DNA of 64,000 nucleotides. Origin: Methylomonas lenta (GTDB lineage Bacteria > Pseudomonadota > Gammaproteobacteria > Methylococcales > Methylomonadaceae). The stretch lies in contig NZ_LUUI01000095.1 of assembly GCF_001644015.1 (NCBI RefSeq), positions 124,001-188,000 of the forward strand, in the 5' to 3' direction. The notes under the pieces are model-generated. The model searched no databases, was not told the DNA's origin, and was given only the letters and a program-made list of their open reading frames with translations. A program made the position numbers and the translations under genes. The first letter of the stretch is position 1. Every line of letters starts with the position of its first letter. Shown here piece by piece: positions 34,226 to 40,410 of this stretch.

Positions 34226-34738
34226 TGAAATAGCTGCCTGTAAGGTAATCTGACGTGCGTCATAATCAGCCCCAAGTACGTTGATATCAAACCTATGCTA
34301 ACCATTGTGGCGCTCATCCCTACTATATTTTGATTGCTAGGTATAAATGATCAACGTTTAATTATTGTTGCACAACACAATAACGAAATCACACTACCTG
34401 ACAAAACGTCACCTTCAAAATGCGCAATCAATGATTACAGAAAACGAAATCGCGTCGCTGTACGCCCGGATAGAGGATGTTTTGATGCCGATATGGCTAG
34501 CTATAAGGCTTTAGAATTGCTGGCAGATACCGGGCAGTTGTTACATTCTGCTTGAGTGAATCTGGATGTAATCGAACTAGGCTATGAACAGGGCTTTAGA
34601 TAAAAATGCAGGGCCGGGTAATGCCGGCATTTTTTGGTTTGATTTTTACAGTGTTTGAAATTGTTGTACCGGATGTTATACCGAAAACCAATTTTGATGG
34701 CTTTCTGTTTTTCTTGAATTTGTAACTTATTGATTCTT
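34226..34738. other. Region between hsdR and attL, with a degenerate attachment-end copy
   Basis: No gene is called. A 73-codon plus-strand frame (34334-34555) has no family likeness. From 34636 onward the sequence is a diverged copy of 39519-39621, the DNA directly left of the tRNA-Pro end. Both begin with a GATTTTTACAGTGTTTGAAA block at the same 103-bp distance from the attachment core, and both contain the TGTA(C/T)CCGGA-type motifs. It may be the end of an older related element. Confidence 0.5.
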
Positions 34739-34781
34739 TTGGTCGGAACGACAGGATTCGAACCTGTTACCCCTTGTCCCC
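34739..34781. repeat. Left attachment site: displaced 3' end of tRNA-Pro
   Basis: These 43 bases match 39622-39664 with a single mismatch (T at 34768 against G). They are the 3' part of tRNA-Pro(GGG), from the T arm and encoded CCA into the anticodon arm, but no complete tRNA follows here. Together with the copy in the intact tRNA they are the direct-repeat boundaries of the integrated element. Confidence 0.9.
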
Positions 34782-34912
34782 AAGAAAAGTAAATGGTTGT
34801 TTTATACTGTCCAGCTAAGTACAGAATAGCCATTAAACCAAGCATAATCAATAATATAATGATATTGGTTGTCTGATAGTGTCCAACGTGATTTAATCAA
34901 ATCTAATAAAAA

Positions 34913-34936
34913 ATGTATCCCGGAATGTATCCCGGA
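34913..34936. promoter_or_regulatory. Left-end paired ATGTATCCCGGA motifs (integrase arm-site candidates)
   Basis: Two head-to-tail copies of the 12-mer ATGTATCCCGGA lie just before the integrase gene. The same pair occurs inside the right end at 39545-39568. Paired motifs at both ends of an integrated element are typical of arm-type binding sites for tyrosine recombinases. They may also overlap the integrase promoter. Confidence 0.55.
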
Positions 34937-34954
34937 AAAATGGACAAGTGAATC

Positions 34955-36265
34955 ATGGCAACCAATAAAATTACAGATTTGGCTTATCGAAATTTGAAGC
35001 CAGCTGACAAAGAGCAGAATATTGCAGATGGTGGCGGTTTGTATATTCGCATCCGGTCGATTGCTGAGGGTGGGGCGGTATCGTTTCGTTTTAGGTATTT
35101 GGCGCATGGTAAGCAGATATGGATGACCATCAAGGCAAAGTCGCTGCCAGAGGCCCGAAACAAGCGTAACACGTTCAAAGATTGGCTTAAGCAGGGTAAA
35201 AATCCGGCTGATGAAGCTAAATTGACGATTGAGCGTAACCGAGCTGACCAGTTAGCCGAACAAGCCGAACTGGCCCGACTGGAGGCGCTGATTAGCGTTA
35301 ATCATTTGTTCGAGCGTTGGGTGAGTACTAAGCTGATTGAGCGCAAAGACTTGCCAGAGATCAAACGCATGTTTGCAAAAGATGTATTGCCTGTTATTGG
35401 CGATTTGGTTGTGACTGAGATAAAGAAAGGCCACATCACCGAAGTGGTGGACGAGCTGATAAAGCGTGGTTCAAAGCATACGGCACGCAATGTTTTAAAA
35501 CTGATGCGGCAAATGTTCCGTTTTGCAGTGAGCCGGGATGTTATCGAGTTTGACCCTACAGCAAACTTGGCGCTTGCGGATACGACGGTCAAACCGACCG
35601 AACGAGATCGGGTTTTATCGCAAGATGAAATCAAGCTGCTTAAAACCAAGATGCCGGATGCTGGTTTTATCCCGAGTACAGAGTGTGCAATCTGGCTGAT
35701 GCTATCGACGCTATGCCGGGTGGGTGAAATCAGCAAAGCGCAATGGCAGCATGTTGATATTCAGAACAAGTTATGGAACATACCCGCTGAAAATTCCAAA
35801 AATGGCAAAGCGCACGCAATCCACCTTTCAGACTTTGCGTTGGCTCAATTTCAGCGACTGGCAGAGTTTAAACAGCATGATATTTGGCTATTCTCGAACC
35901 GGGGTGGCACTGGTCATGTTTGCGATAAAAGTCTGTCCAAGCAGATCGACTCCCGGCAAAATCCAGTCATACACCAATGCAGAACCAAAGCTAATCAGTC
36001 GCTAGTGTTACCCGGTGGCAAGTGGACACCACACGACTTAAGGCGAAGTGGCGCAACCCTGATGGGCGATTTAGGCGTGAGTGGTGACGTTATCGAAAAA
36101 TGCTTAAACCATTCCGAAGAAAATAAACTTAAGCGGGTTTATCAGCACCAAAAGCTGATTGATGAAAAAATGGCTGCGTGGGACTTGATAGGCGAACGGC
36201 TGGCTGTTTTGACTGGCGACAATGCTAATGTGTTGCCATTTAAGCGCATTAAAAACCTGTATTAA
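34955..36265 (+). CDS. int: Tyrosine recombinase integrase, P4-like
   Basis: A 436-residue integrase. It starts with a DUF4102-type arm-binding domain (ITDLAYRNLKPADKEQNIADGGGLYIRI), then a core-binding domain. The catalytic domain follows with Arg in TLCRVGEISKA, HDLRR (HxxR), then a His in CLNHSEENKLKRVYQHQ with the nucleophile Tyr. It lies 170 bp inside the left attachment site and is transcribed inward. It inserts the element into the 3' end of tRNA-Pro. Its stop codon coincides with the start of the 124-bp repeat array. Confidence 0.95.
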   Translation: MATNKITDLAYRNLKPADKEQNIADGGGLYIRIRSIAEGGAVSFRFRYLAHGKQIWMTIKAKSLPEARNKRNTFKDWLKQGKNPADEAKLTIERNRADQLAEQAELARLEALISVNHLFERWVSTKLIERKDLPEIKRMFAKDVLPVIGDLVVTEIKKGHITEVVDELIKRGSKHTARNVLKLMRQMFRFAVSRDVIEFDPTANLALADTTVKPTERDRVLSQDEIKLLKTKMPDAGFIPSTECAIWLMLSTLCRVGEISKAQWQHVDIQNKLWNIPAENSKNGKAHAIHLSDFALAQFQRLAEFKQHDIWLFSNRGGTGHVCDKSLSKQIDSRQNPVIHQCRTKANQSLVLPGGKWTPHDLRRSGATLMGDLGVSGDVIEKCLNHSEENKLKRVYQHQKLIDEKMAAWDLIGERLAVLTGDNANVLPFKRIKNLY

Positions 36266-36287
36266 ACATTATTGGTCGAGATTGTAT

Positions 36288-36316
36288 TTGACATTGCCGC
36301 AATAATGCTGTGTAAT
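36288..36316 (+). promoter_or_regulatory. Promoter of repeat unit 1
   Basis: TTGACA (36288-36293), 17-bp spacer, TGTAAT (36311-36316): a near-consensus sigma70 promoter. Expected start of transcription is about 36323. An intrinsic terminator ends only about 44 nt further on. Confidence 0.7.
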
Positions 36317-36333
36317 TTCCCATAATTGCACCA

Positions 36334-36366
36334 AAGCCCGCTCAGCTTCCTGAACGGGCTTTTTTT
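36334..36366 (+). terminator. Intrinsic terminator of repeat unit 1
   Basis: AAGCCCGCTCAG pairs with CTGAACGGGCTT (one mismatch) over a short loop, followed by seven T. It would end a transcript of about 44 nt from the unit's own promoter, and also readthrough from int. Confidence 0.85.
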
Positions 36367-36411
36367 ATGCCCTTAAAAAACAGTATTAAACGCTATTGAT
36401 TTTGGTTGTAT

Positions 36412-36440
36412 TTGACACTGGCGCAATAATGCTGTGTAAT
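36412..36440 (+). promoter_or_regulatory. Promoter of repeat unit 2
   Basis: TTGACA (36412-36417), 17-bp spacer, TGTAAT (36435-36440), exactly 124 bp from the unit 1 elements. Confidence 0.7.
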
Positions 36441-36457
36441 TTCCCATAATTGCACCA

Positions 36458-36490
36458 AAGCCTGTTCAGGAGACTGAACGGGCTTTTTTT
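36458..36490 (+). terminator. Intrinsic terminator of repeat unit 2
   Basis: AAGCCTGTTCAG pairs fully with CTGAACGGGCTT (one G-T pair) around GAGA, then a T run. Compared with unit 1, changes in the two arms keep the stem paired, so the structure appears to be under selection. Confidence 0.85.
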
Positions 36491-36535
36491 ATGCCCTTAA
36501 AAACCAGTATTAAACATTATTGGTCGAAGCTGTAT

Positions 36536-36564
36536 TTGACATTTGGCTAATAATGCTATGTAAT
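36536..36564 (+). promoter_or_regulatory. Promoter of repeat unit 3
   Basis: TTGACA (36536-36541), 17-bp spacer, TGTAAT (36559-36564). Both hexamers and the spacing are conserved although the spacer bases differ. Its transcript would run about 130 nt to the terminator at 36671-36703. Confidence 0.7.
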
Positions 36565-36670
36565 TTCCCGTAATTGAAAATGAACCAATAGCTTTCGAAA
36601 AGTCTTGCGACTGATCGACAGCTCACCACAATCCCCCAGCGTATTCAATAACGCCAAATTTCTTATGACT

Positions 36671-36703
36671 AAGCCTGCTCAGGAGACTGAACGGGCTTTT
36701 TTT
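36671..36703 (+). terminator. Intrinsic terminator of repeat unit 3
   Basis: AAGCCTGCTCAG pairs with CTGAACGGGCTT over a short GAGA loop, with T run and ATGCCC as in the other units, but displaced by 89 bp relative to the 124-bp period. Confidence 0.85.
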
Positions 36704-36721
36704 ATGCCCAAAATTTACCCT

Positions 36722-36759
36722 AAACCCGGATTCGCTTCACGTGAACCGGGTTTTTTTTT
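36722..36759 (+). terminator. Fourth terminator, directly before alpA
   Basis: AACCCGG with TTC pairs with GAA and CCGGGTT (one bulge), followed by nine T. It is unrelated in stem sequence to the unit terminators. It lies 25 bp before the alpA start codon, and I see no promoter between them. Confidence 0.8.
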
Positions 36760-36783
36760 GCCCAAAATCCTGGAGATAAAACC

Positions 36784-36981
36784 ATGATACAAATCCCTGA
36801 AACCGGCTTTTTACGCGTTTCGCAAATCGTCCCCTCGATCATTCCTGTGTCAAAGTCGAGTTGGTGGGCGGGTGTCAAAGCTGGCAAATACCCGCAACCA
36901 TTAAAGCTAGGCCCTAGAACGACAGTATGGCGTGCCGAGGATATTCGTTCCCTAATAACCACTGTAGGCGCTGAAGCATAA
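36784..36981 (+). CDS. alpA: AlpA-family regulator
   Basis: A 65-residue small winged-helix/MerR-like protein (FLRVSQIV, then WWAGVKAGKYPQPLKLGPRTTVWRAEDI), as found in P4-like and other satellite elements, where AlpA acts as transcription activator or excisionase. TGGAGATAAAACC gives a ribosome site. A strong terminator sits immediately before it, so expression probably needs readthrough or antitermination. Confidence 0.88.
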   Translation: MIQIPETGFLRVSQIVPSIIPVSKSSWWAGVKAGKYPQPLKLGPRTTVWRAEDIRSLITTVGAEA

Positions 36982-37014
36982 AAAACCCCGCACTCAAACA
37001 AATTGAGCCGGGGT
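36979..37014 (-). terminator. Hairpin after alpA, terminator mainly for the minus strand
   Basis: AACCCCG and CGGGGTT with inner CTCA/TGAG form a long stem just after the alpA stop. The A6 tract lies on the left side, giving a T run only for minus-strand transcription. In the plus direction it may be a weak terminator. Confidence 0.5.
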
Positions 37015-37084
37015 TCTGGTACATGAAAAATCAACACGTTTTCATTGTATCGAATTGAAACAATACCGGCAAGGAAAGCTAAAA

Positions 37085-37501
37085 ATGATTAATAAAGTTT
37101 TAGAACGTCTGTCTGGCGTTAAAAAATCCGGCGCTGACAAGTGGCTGGCAAAATGTCCGGCGCATGATGACAGGTCGCCAAGCTTAGGCATTAAGTTGGT
37201 CGATGACAAAATTCTGGTTCACTGCTTTGCTGGCTGTAGCGTTGATGACATTGTGCAAAGTATCGGCCTGGAGATTAGCGACTTATTCCCCGAGAAAACA
37301 ATCGAATATGGCGCTAAAGCCAAGCGACCACCGAAGTTTAACGCGTCTGAATTGATACAGCTTTGCTCACGAGAGGCTTGTGTTTTGAGCCTTGGCTTGA
37401 TGGATTGCTTTAATGGAAAAGTGATAAGCGATGTTGACCGCACAAGACTACTCCAGGCCATGAAAACTATTTCAAGCATTAAACGCGAGGTAAGCCGATG
37501 A
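37085..37501 (+). CDS. CHC2-type zinc-finger (primase-like) protein
   Basis: A 138-residue protein from the ATG of MINKVLERL. It has the primase zinc-binding pattern C24-x2-H27 and C47-x3-C51 (AKCPAHDDRSPSLGI; VHCFAGCSVDD). This corresponds to the zinc finger of DnaG-type and phage primases, without the TOPRIM catalytic part. It overlaps the DUF3987 gene by 4 bp, so the two probably form a split primase/helicase-type replication unit. An alternative start at 37055 adds ten residues. Confidence 0.85.
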   Translation: MINKVLERLSGVKKSGADKWLAKCPAHDDRSPSLGIKLVDDKILVHCFAGCSVDDIVQSIGLEISDLFPEKTIEYGAKAKRPPKFNASELIQLCSREACVLSLGLMDCFNGKVISDVDRTRLLQAMKTISSIKREVSR

Positions 37502-39036
37502 GTGCTTTTGATGATCGAATCGACGAACCGGGGTGGCAAAGGCCACAATCTTTAACCGCAAAAATCGAAGCATTGCCTTATCCACTTGATGCACTGCCCA
37601 CAACCATTCGAGAGGCCGTAACCGAAGTTCACGACTTTGTAAAATGCCCGGTTTCGCTGGTGGCGTGTTCCGCACTGGCGGCACTGTCGCTATCCATCCA
37701 GGCGCATGTTGATGTTAGACGCGCCAATAAGCTGCATGGCCCCGCGGGTTTATTCATGCTGTCGATAGCTGAGTCCGGCGAGAGAAAATCAACCTGTGAT
37801 TCTTTTTTTACCAGCGAGATTCGCAAATATGAAACCGAGCAAGCCGAAGCCTCAGCGCCGAAAATAATGGAATATTTTTCAGAGTTTGCCGCCTGGAATG
37901 CCGAAAAAGAAGGTTTGCTGGCAGCGATTCGAGATAGTGGCAAAAAAGGCAATTCAACACAGGCGCTGCGTGAAGATTTACTGGAGTTGGAAACTCAGGA
38001 GCCAAAAGCGCCACGCGTGCCCAGGTTGATATTGGGTGATGAAACGCCCGAGGCGCTGTCATGGAGTTTGGCTAAAAAATGGCCTAGTTCCGGCGTGGTA
38101 TCGTCCGAGGCTGGTACTGTCTTGGGAAGTCATGGCATAGGCACGGATAGTGCAATGCGAAATCTGGCGCTATTGAATACGCTTTGGGATGGTGGCGAGT
38201 TGTCGATAGGTCGCAAGACTTCCGAGAGTTTTACTGTTCGAGGTGCGAGACTGACAGTTGCGCTACAGATTCAAGAATCGACATTAAAGTCGTTTTTCGA
38301 TAAGTCGTCCGGGTTGGCGCGGGGTACGGGTTTTCTTGCAAGGTTTCTTGTTGCATGGCCCGATAGTACCCAGGGGAGCCGGTCATTTACTGAGGCGCCG
38401 GATAGCTGGCCCAAGCTGGAAATATTTAATCAGCGCATTGCAGAAATTTTAAAAATGGATGTGCCGATTACCGCCGGTGGCTGGCTGGTTCCGGCGATGA
38501 TGGAATTTACCCCGGATGCAAAAAGACTTTGGATTATGTTTCATGACTCATTAGAAGCCCAACTTAGCGCGGGTGGCAAGCTGTACGATGTTCGAGATGT
38601 CGCCAGCAAAGCCGCCGATAATGCCGCAAGATTGGCAGCATTGTTTCAGGTATTCCAGCATGGCAAAGATAGTGCAATCGAGGCTGATAGTTTTCTAGCT
38701 GCCAGTAAGATTGTGGCGTGGCACTTGCACGAGTCGAGAAGATTTTTTGGTGAATTGGCTTTACCGGTCGAGTTGGCAAATGCTGCCAGGTTAGACAGTT
38801 GGTTGGTTGAATATTGTAGGCGCGAACGTACGCACTTGGTCGGTAAAAGCGATTGTATGCAATACGGCCCATTGCGCACGAAAAAGCTACTTGATGAGGC
38901 CATTACAGAATTGTGTGAGCTTGATCGACTGATAGTTCACAAGAATGGTAAACGCATTACCTTAAAGGTGAATCCCGCTTTACTGACAGTTGCTAATGCT
39001 AATCCTGCTAATTTTGCTAAAGATGAAGTGGTTTAG
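37498..39036 (+). CDS. DUF3987-family protein (replication-associated)
   Basis: A 512-residue protein of the DUF3987 (YfjI-like) family, common in small integrative elements. An AESGERKST segment (residues 91-99) looks like a modified P-loop, which would bind nucleotide. The rest resembles a RepA/helicase-like ATPase core (ARGTGFLARFLVAWPDS). Its last codons run into a set of TTGCTAA-type repeats. The likely role is element replication; that is inference from neighbours. Confidence 0.8.
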   Translation: MSAFDDRIDEPGWQRPQSLTAKIEALPYPLDALPTTIREAVTEVHDFVKCPVSLVACSALAALSLSIQAHVDVRRANKLHGPAGLFMLSIAESGERKSTCDSFFTSEIRKYETEQAEASAPKIMEYFSEFAAWNAEKEGLLAAIRDSGKKGNSTQALREDLLELETQEPKAPRVPRLILGDETPEALSWSLAKKWPSSGVVSSEAGTVLGSHGIGTDSAMRNLALLNTLWDGGELSIGRKTSESFTVRGARLTVALQIQESTLKSFFDKSSGLARGTGFLARFLVAWPDSTQGSRSFTEAPDSWPKLEIFNQRIAEILKMDVPITAGGWLVPAMMEFTPDAKRLWIMFHDSLEAQLSAGGKLYDVRDVASKAADNAARLAALFQVFQHGKDSAIEADSFLAASKIVAWHLHESRRFFGELALPVELANAARLDSWLVEYCRRERTHLVGKSDCMQYGPLRTKKLLDEAITELCELDRLIVHKNGKRITLKVNPALLTVANANPANFAKDEVV

Positions 39037-39077
39037 GGTGAATATTAGCAACTTTAGCAACTTTAGCATTAGCAAAC
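38990..39077. repeat. TTAGCAA iteron-like cluster with a 13-bp inverted repeat
   Basis: TTAGCAAC occurs at 39045 and 39054, TTAGCA at 39063 and TTAGCAAAC at 39069. The last two together (39063-39075) are a perfect 13-bp inverse of 38990-39002, inside the end of the DUF3987 gene. Further TGCTAA copies lie at 39007 and 39015. Short regularly spaced repeats beside a replication-type gene resemble an origin. Confidence 0.6.
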
Positions 39078-39114
39078 GTCCCGCAGCAAAAAATAAAACT
39101 ATCGAGGTGTCGTT

Positions 39115-39366
39115 ATGACAGTGAAACGATGCCCGGAATGTTTAAAGTATTTTGAGCAGGTTGGAGATTGGCAGCGCATTTGCAAGCGCTGTTATGCTCG
39201 AGCTAAACGCAATCGCGATAGTGACACCGAAGACTCTAGCAATGGTTATGTTATACCAAAGCCATTGATGAAAAAGGTTAGGCAACTTGTGCATCCAGAT
39301 AGGCACGGCGGTTCTCAGTTAGCCAATTCTGTAATGGCTGAGTTGAACAAGTTGATGGGGCGGTAG
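39115..39366 (+). CDS. Small zinc-ribbon protein with a J-domain-like HPD motif
   Basis: An 83-residue protein. Four cysteines (C6, C9, C23, C26) form a zinc ribbon at the N-terminus. The C-terminal half has the HPDRHGGS motif (HPD at 60-62) and a following helix, like the core of a J domain. The usual helix II before HPD is only partly recognisable. GAGGTGTCGTT precedes the ATG. It is the last gene of the element before attR. Its function is unknown. Confidence 0.7.
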   Translation: MTVKRCPECLKYFEQVGDWQRICKRCYARAKRNRDSDTEDSSNGYVIPKPLMKKVRQLVHPDRHGGSQLANSVMAELNKLMGR

Positions 39367-39544
39367 GGCGGCTTAAAACTCCACAAATCACTCCACCCTT
39401 TGCGTCGCCCTAGGTAAATTTTCGATAAGCAATTCTTGAAAATTGAAAAAGCCCACTAACTAAACGCTCAATATGATTGTCCAACTGAAACTATTACCGA
39501 GCAAAGCCGTTTTTTTCTGGTTGGATTTTTACAGTGTTTGAAAA

Positions 39545-39568
39545 ATGTATCCCGGAATGTATCCCGAA
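39545..39568. promoter_or_regulatory. Right-end paired ATGTATCCCGGA motifs
   Basis: ATGTATCCCGGA and ATGTATCCCGAA in tandem, mirroring the left-end pair at 34913-34936 in the same orientation. They lie 54 bp inside the right attachment core. Candidate integrase or excisionase binding sites. Confidence 0.55.
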
Positions 39569-39621
39569 ACTGCACTTTGCCAACTTTTCAATTTTCTTGA
39601 TTTTCTAAATGCTTGTTTTTA

Positions 39622-39664
39622 TTGGTCGGAACGACAGGATTCGAACCTGTGACCCCTTGTCCCC
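39622..39664. repeat. Right attachment site in tRNA-Pro
   Basis: The 43-bp core shared with 34739-34781; it makes up the 3' part of the intact tRNA-Pro gene. The element therefore occupies 34739-39664, about 4.9 kb, on the 3' side of the tRNA. Confidence 0.9.
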
Positions 39665-39699
39665 CAGACAAGTGCGCTACCAGACTGCGCTACGCCCCG
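39623..39699 (-). tRNA. tRNA-Pro (anticodon GGG)
   Basis: A 77-nt gene. Reading the minus strand, the acceptor stem CGGGGCG pairs with CGTTCCG. The D arm has GCGCAGTCTGGTAGCGC, the anticodon loop is CTGGGGG (anticodon GGG), the T arm contains GGTTCGAATCC, and CCA is encoded. Its 3' half is the integration target of the satellite-like element. Confidence 0.95.
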
Positions 39700-39770
39700 A
39701 ATTTAACTGATTTTAAGCTTTTACCGGAACCGGCAAACAGGCGGTATATTACCACATGTTTGCCAAATGG

Positions 39771-40124
39771 TTACTTTAACAGCTCTAAAATATCCTCTAA
39801 TTCACCTATCATTTGATGGATAAGTTGCTTGGTGCGCAGGGAGTCTTCCTTGGCAGTGTCGCTGGTCAAGTGCGCTCGAGCGCCGCCTATGGTGTAACCT
39901 TGCTCGTAGAGTAGGGCACGAATCTGGCGAATCAATAACACATCATGACGCTGGTAATAGCGGCGGTTTCCGCGTCGCTTAACAGGGCTTAATTCAGTAA
40001 ACTCCTGTTCCCAGTATCGCAATACATGAGGCTTTACACCGCACAATTCGCTGACTTCGCCGATGGTAAAGTAGCGTTTGGCCGGTATGACTGGTAATTC
40101 GTTGTTATTACTGGGTTCCAGCAT
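39771..40124 (-). CDS. MerR-family regulator downstream of ihfA
   Basis: A 117-residue MerR-type winged helix ([25 protein letters not shown]) with a short dimerisation helix. No effector-binding cysteines are seen. It overlaps the ihfA gene by 17 bp. This conserved position after pheT-ihfA is widespread in gammaproteobacteria, but the regulon is unknown. Confidence 0.93.
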   Translation of the reverse strand: MLEPSNNNELPVIPAKRYFTIGEVSELCGVKPHVLRYWEQEFTELSPVKRRGNRRYYQRHDVLLIRQIRALLYEQGYTIGGARAHLTSDTAKEDSLRTKQLIHQMIGELEDILELLK

Positions 40125-40410
40125 AGGCTTCTACTCGGGCTTTTAGTTTTTGTCCAGTTCTGAATGTTACTACACGACGTGGTGTAATGGGTATTTCTTC
40201 ACCGGTTTTTGGGTTTCTTCCTGGGCGAGCGCTTTTATCACGCAGTTCAAATTTCCCGAAACCGGAAATTTTGACTTGTTCGCCACTTTCAAGTGAGCTT
40301 TTTATTTCTTCGAAAAATAGTTCAACGATTTCTTTGGCTTCCCGTTTGTTCAGGCCTAAATCTTCAAATAGTTTTTCTGCAATATCGGCTTTAGTTAATG
40401 CCACAATCAC
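40108..40410 (-). CDS. ihfA: Integration host factor alpha subunit
   Basis: A 100-residue HU/IHF-family DNA-bending protein. It has [27 protein letters not shown], the beta-arm region [24 protein letters not shown], and ends normally. It overlaps pheT by 4 bp and so is translationally coupled to it, as in related species. Confidence 0.97.
   Translation of the reverse strand: MIVALTKADIAEKLFEDLGLNKREAKEIVELFFEEIKSSLESGEQVKISGFGKFELRDKSARPGRNPKTGEEIPITPRRVVTFRTGQKLKARVEAYAGTQ

Larger units (their letters stand above)
36260..36703 (+). repeat. Three tandem promoter-terminator units, 124-bp period
   Basis: Units begin at 36260, 36384 and 36508, each with TATTAAAC. Each contains TTGACA-17-TGTAAT at the same offset. 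Units 1 and 2 share the text TTCCCATAATTGCACCAAAGCC and end in a GC-rich hairpin with T7 and ATGCCC. Unit 3 keeps the promoter but has about 89 extra bases before the same hairpin. There is no coding frame common to the units. Confidence 0.9.

Noticed and set aside
34739-34781. A second tRNA-Pro gene
   Set aside because: Only the 3' 43 bases are present; acceptor 5' strand, D arm and half of the anticodon arm are missing.
36260-36703. CRISPR array
   Set aside because: The 124-bp units are near-identical along most of their length with no spacer/repeat alternation and no cas genes; they contain promoters and terminators instead.
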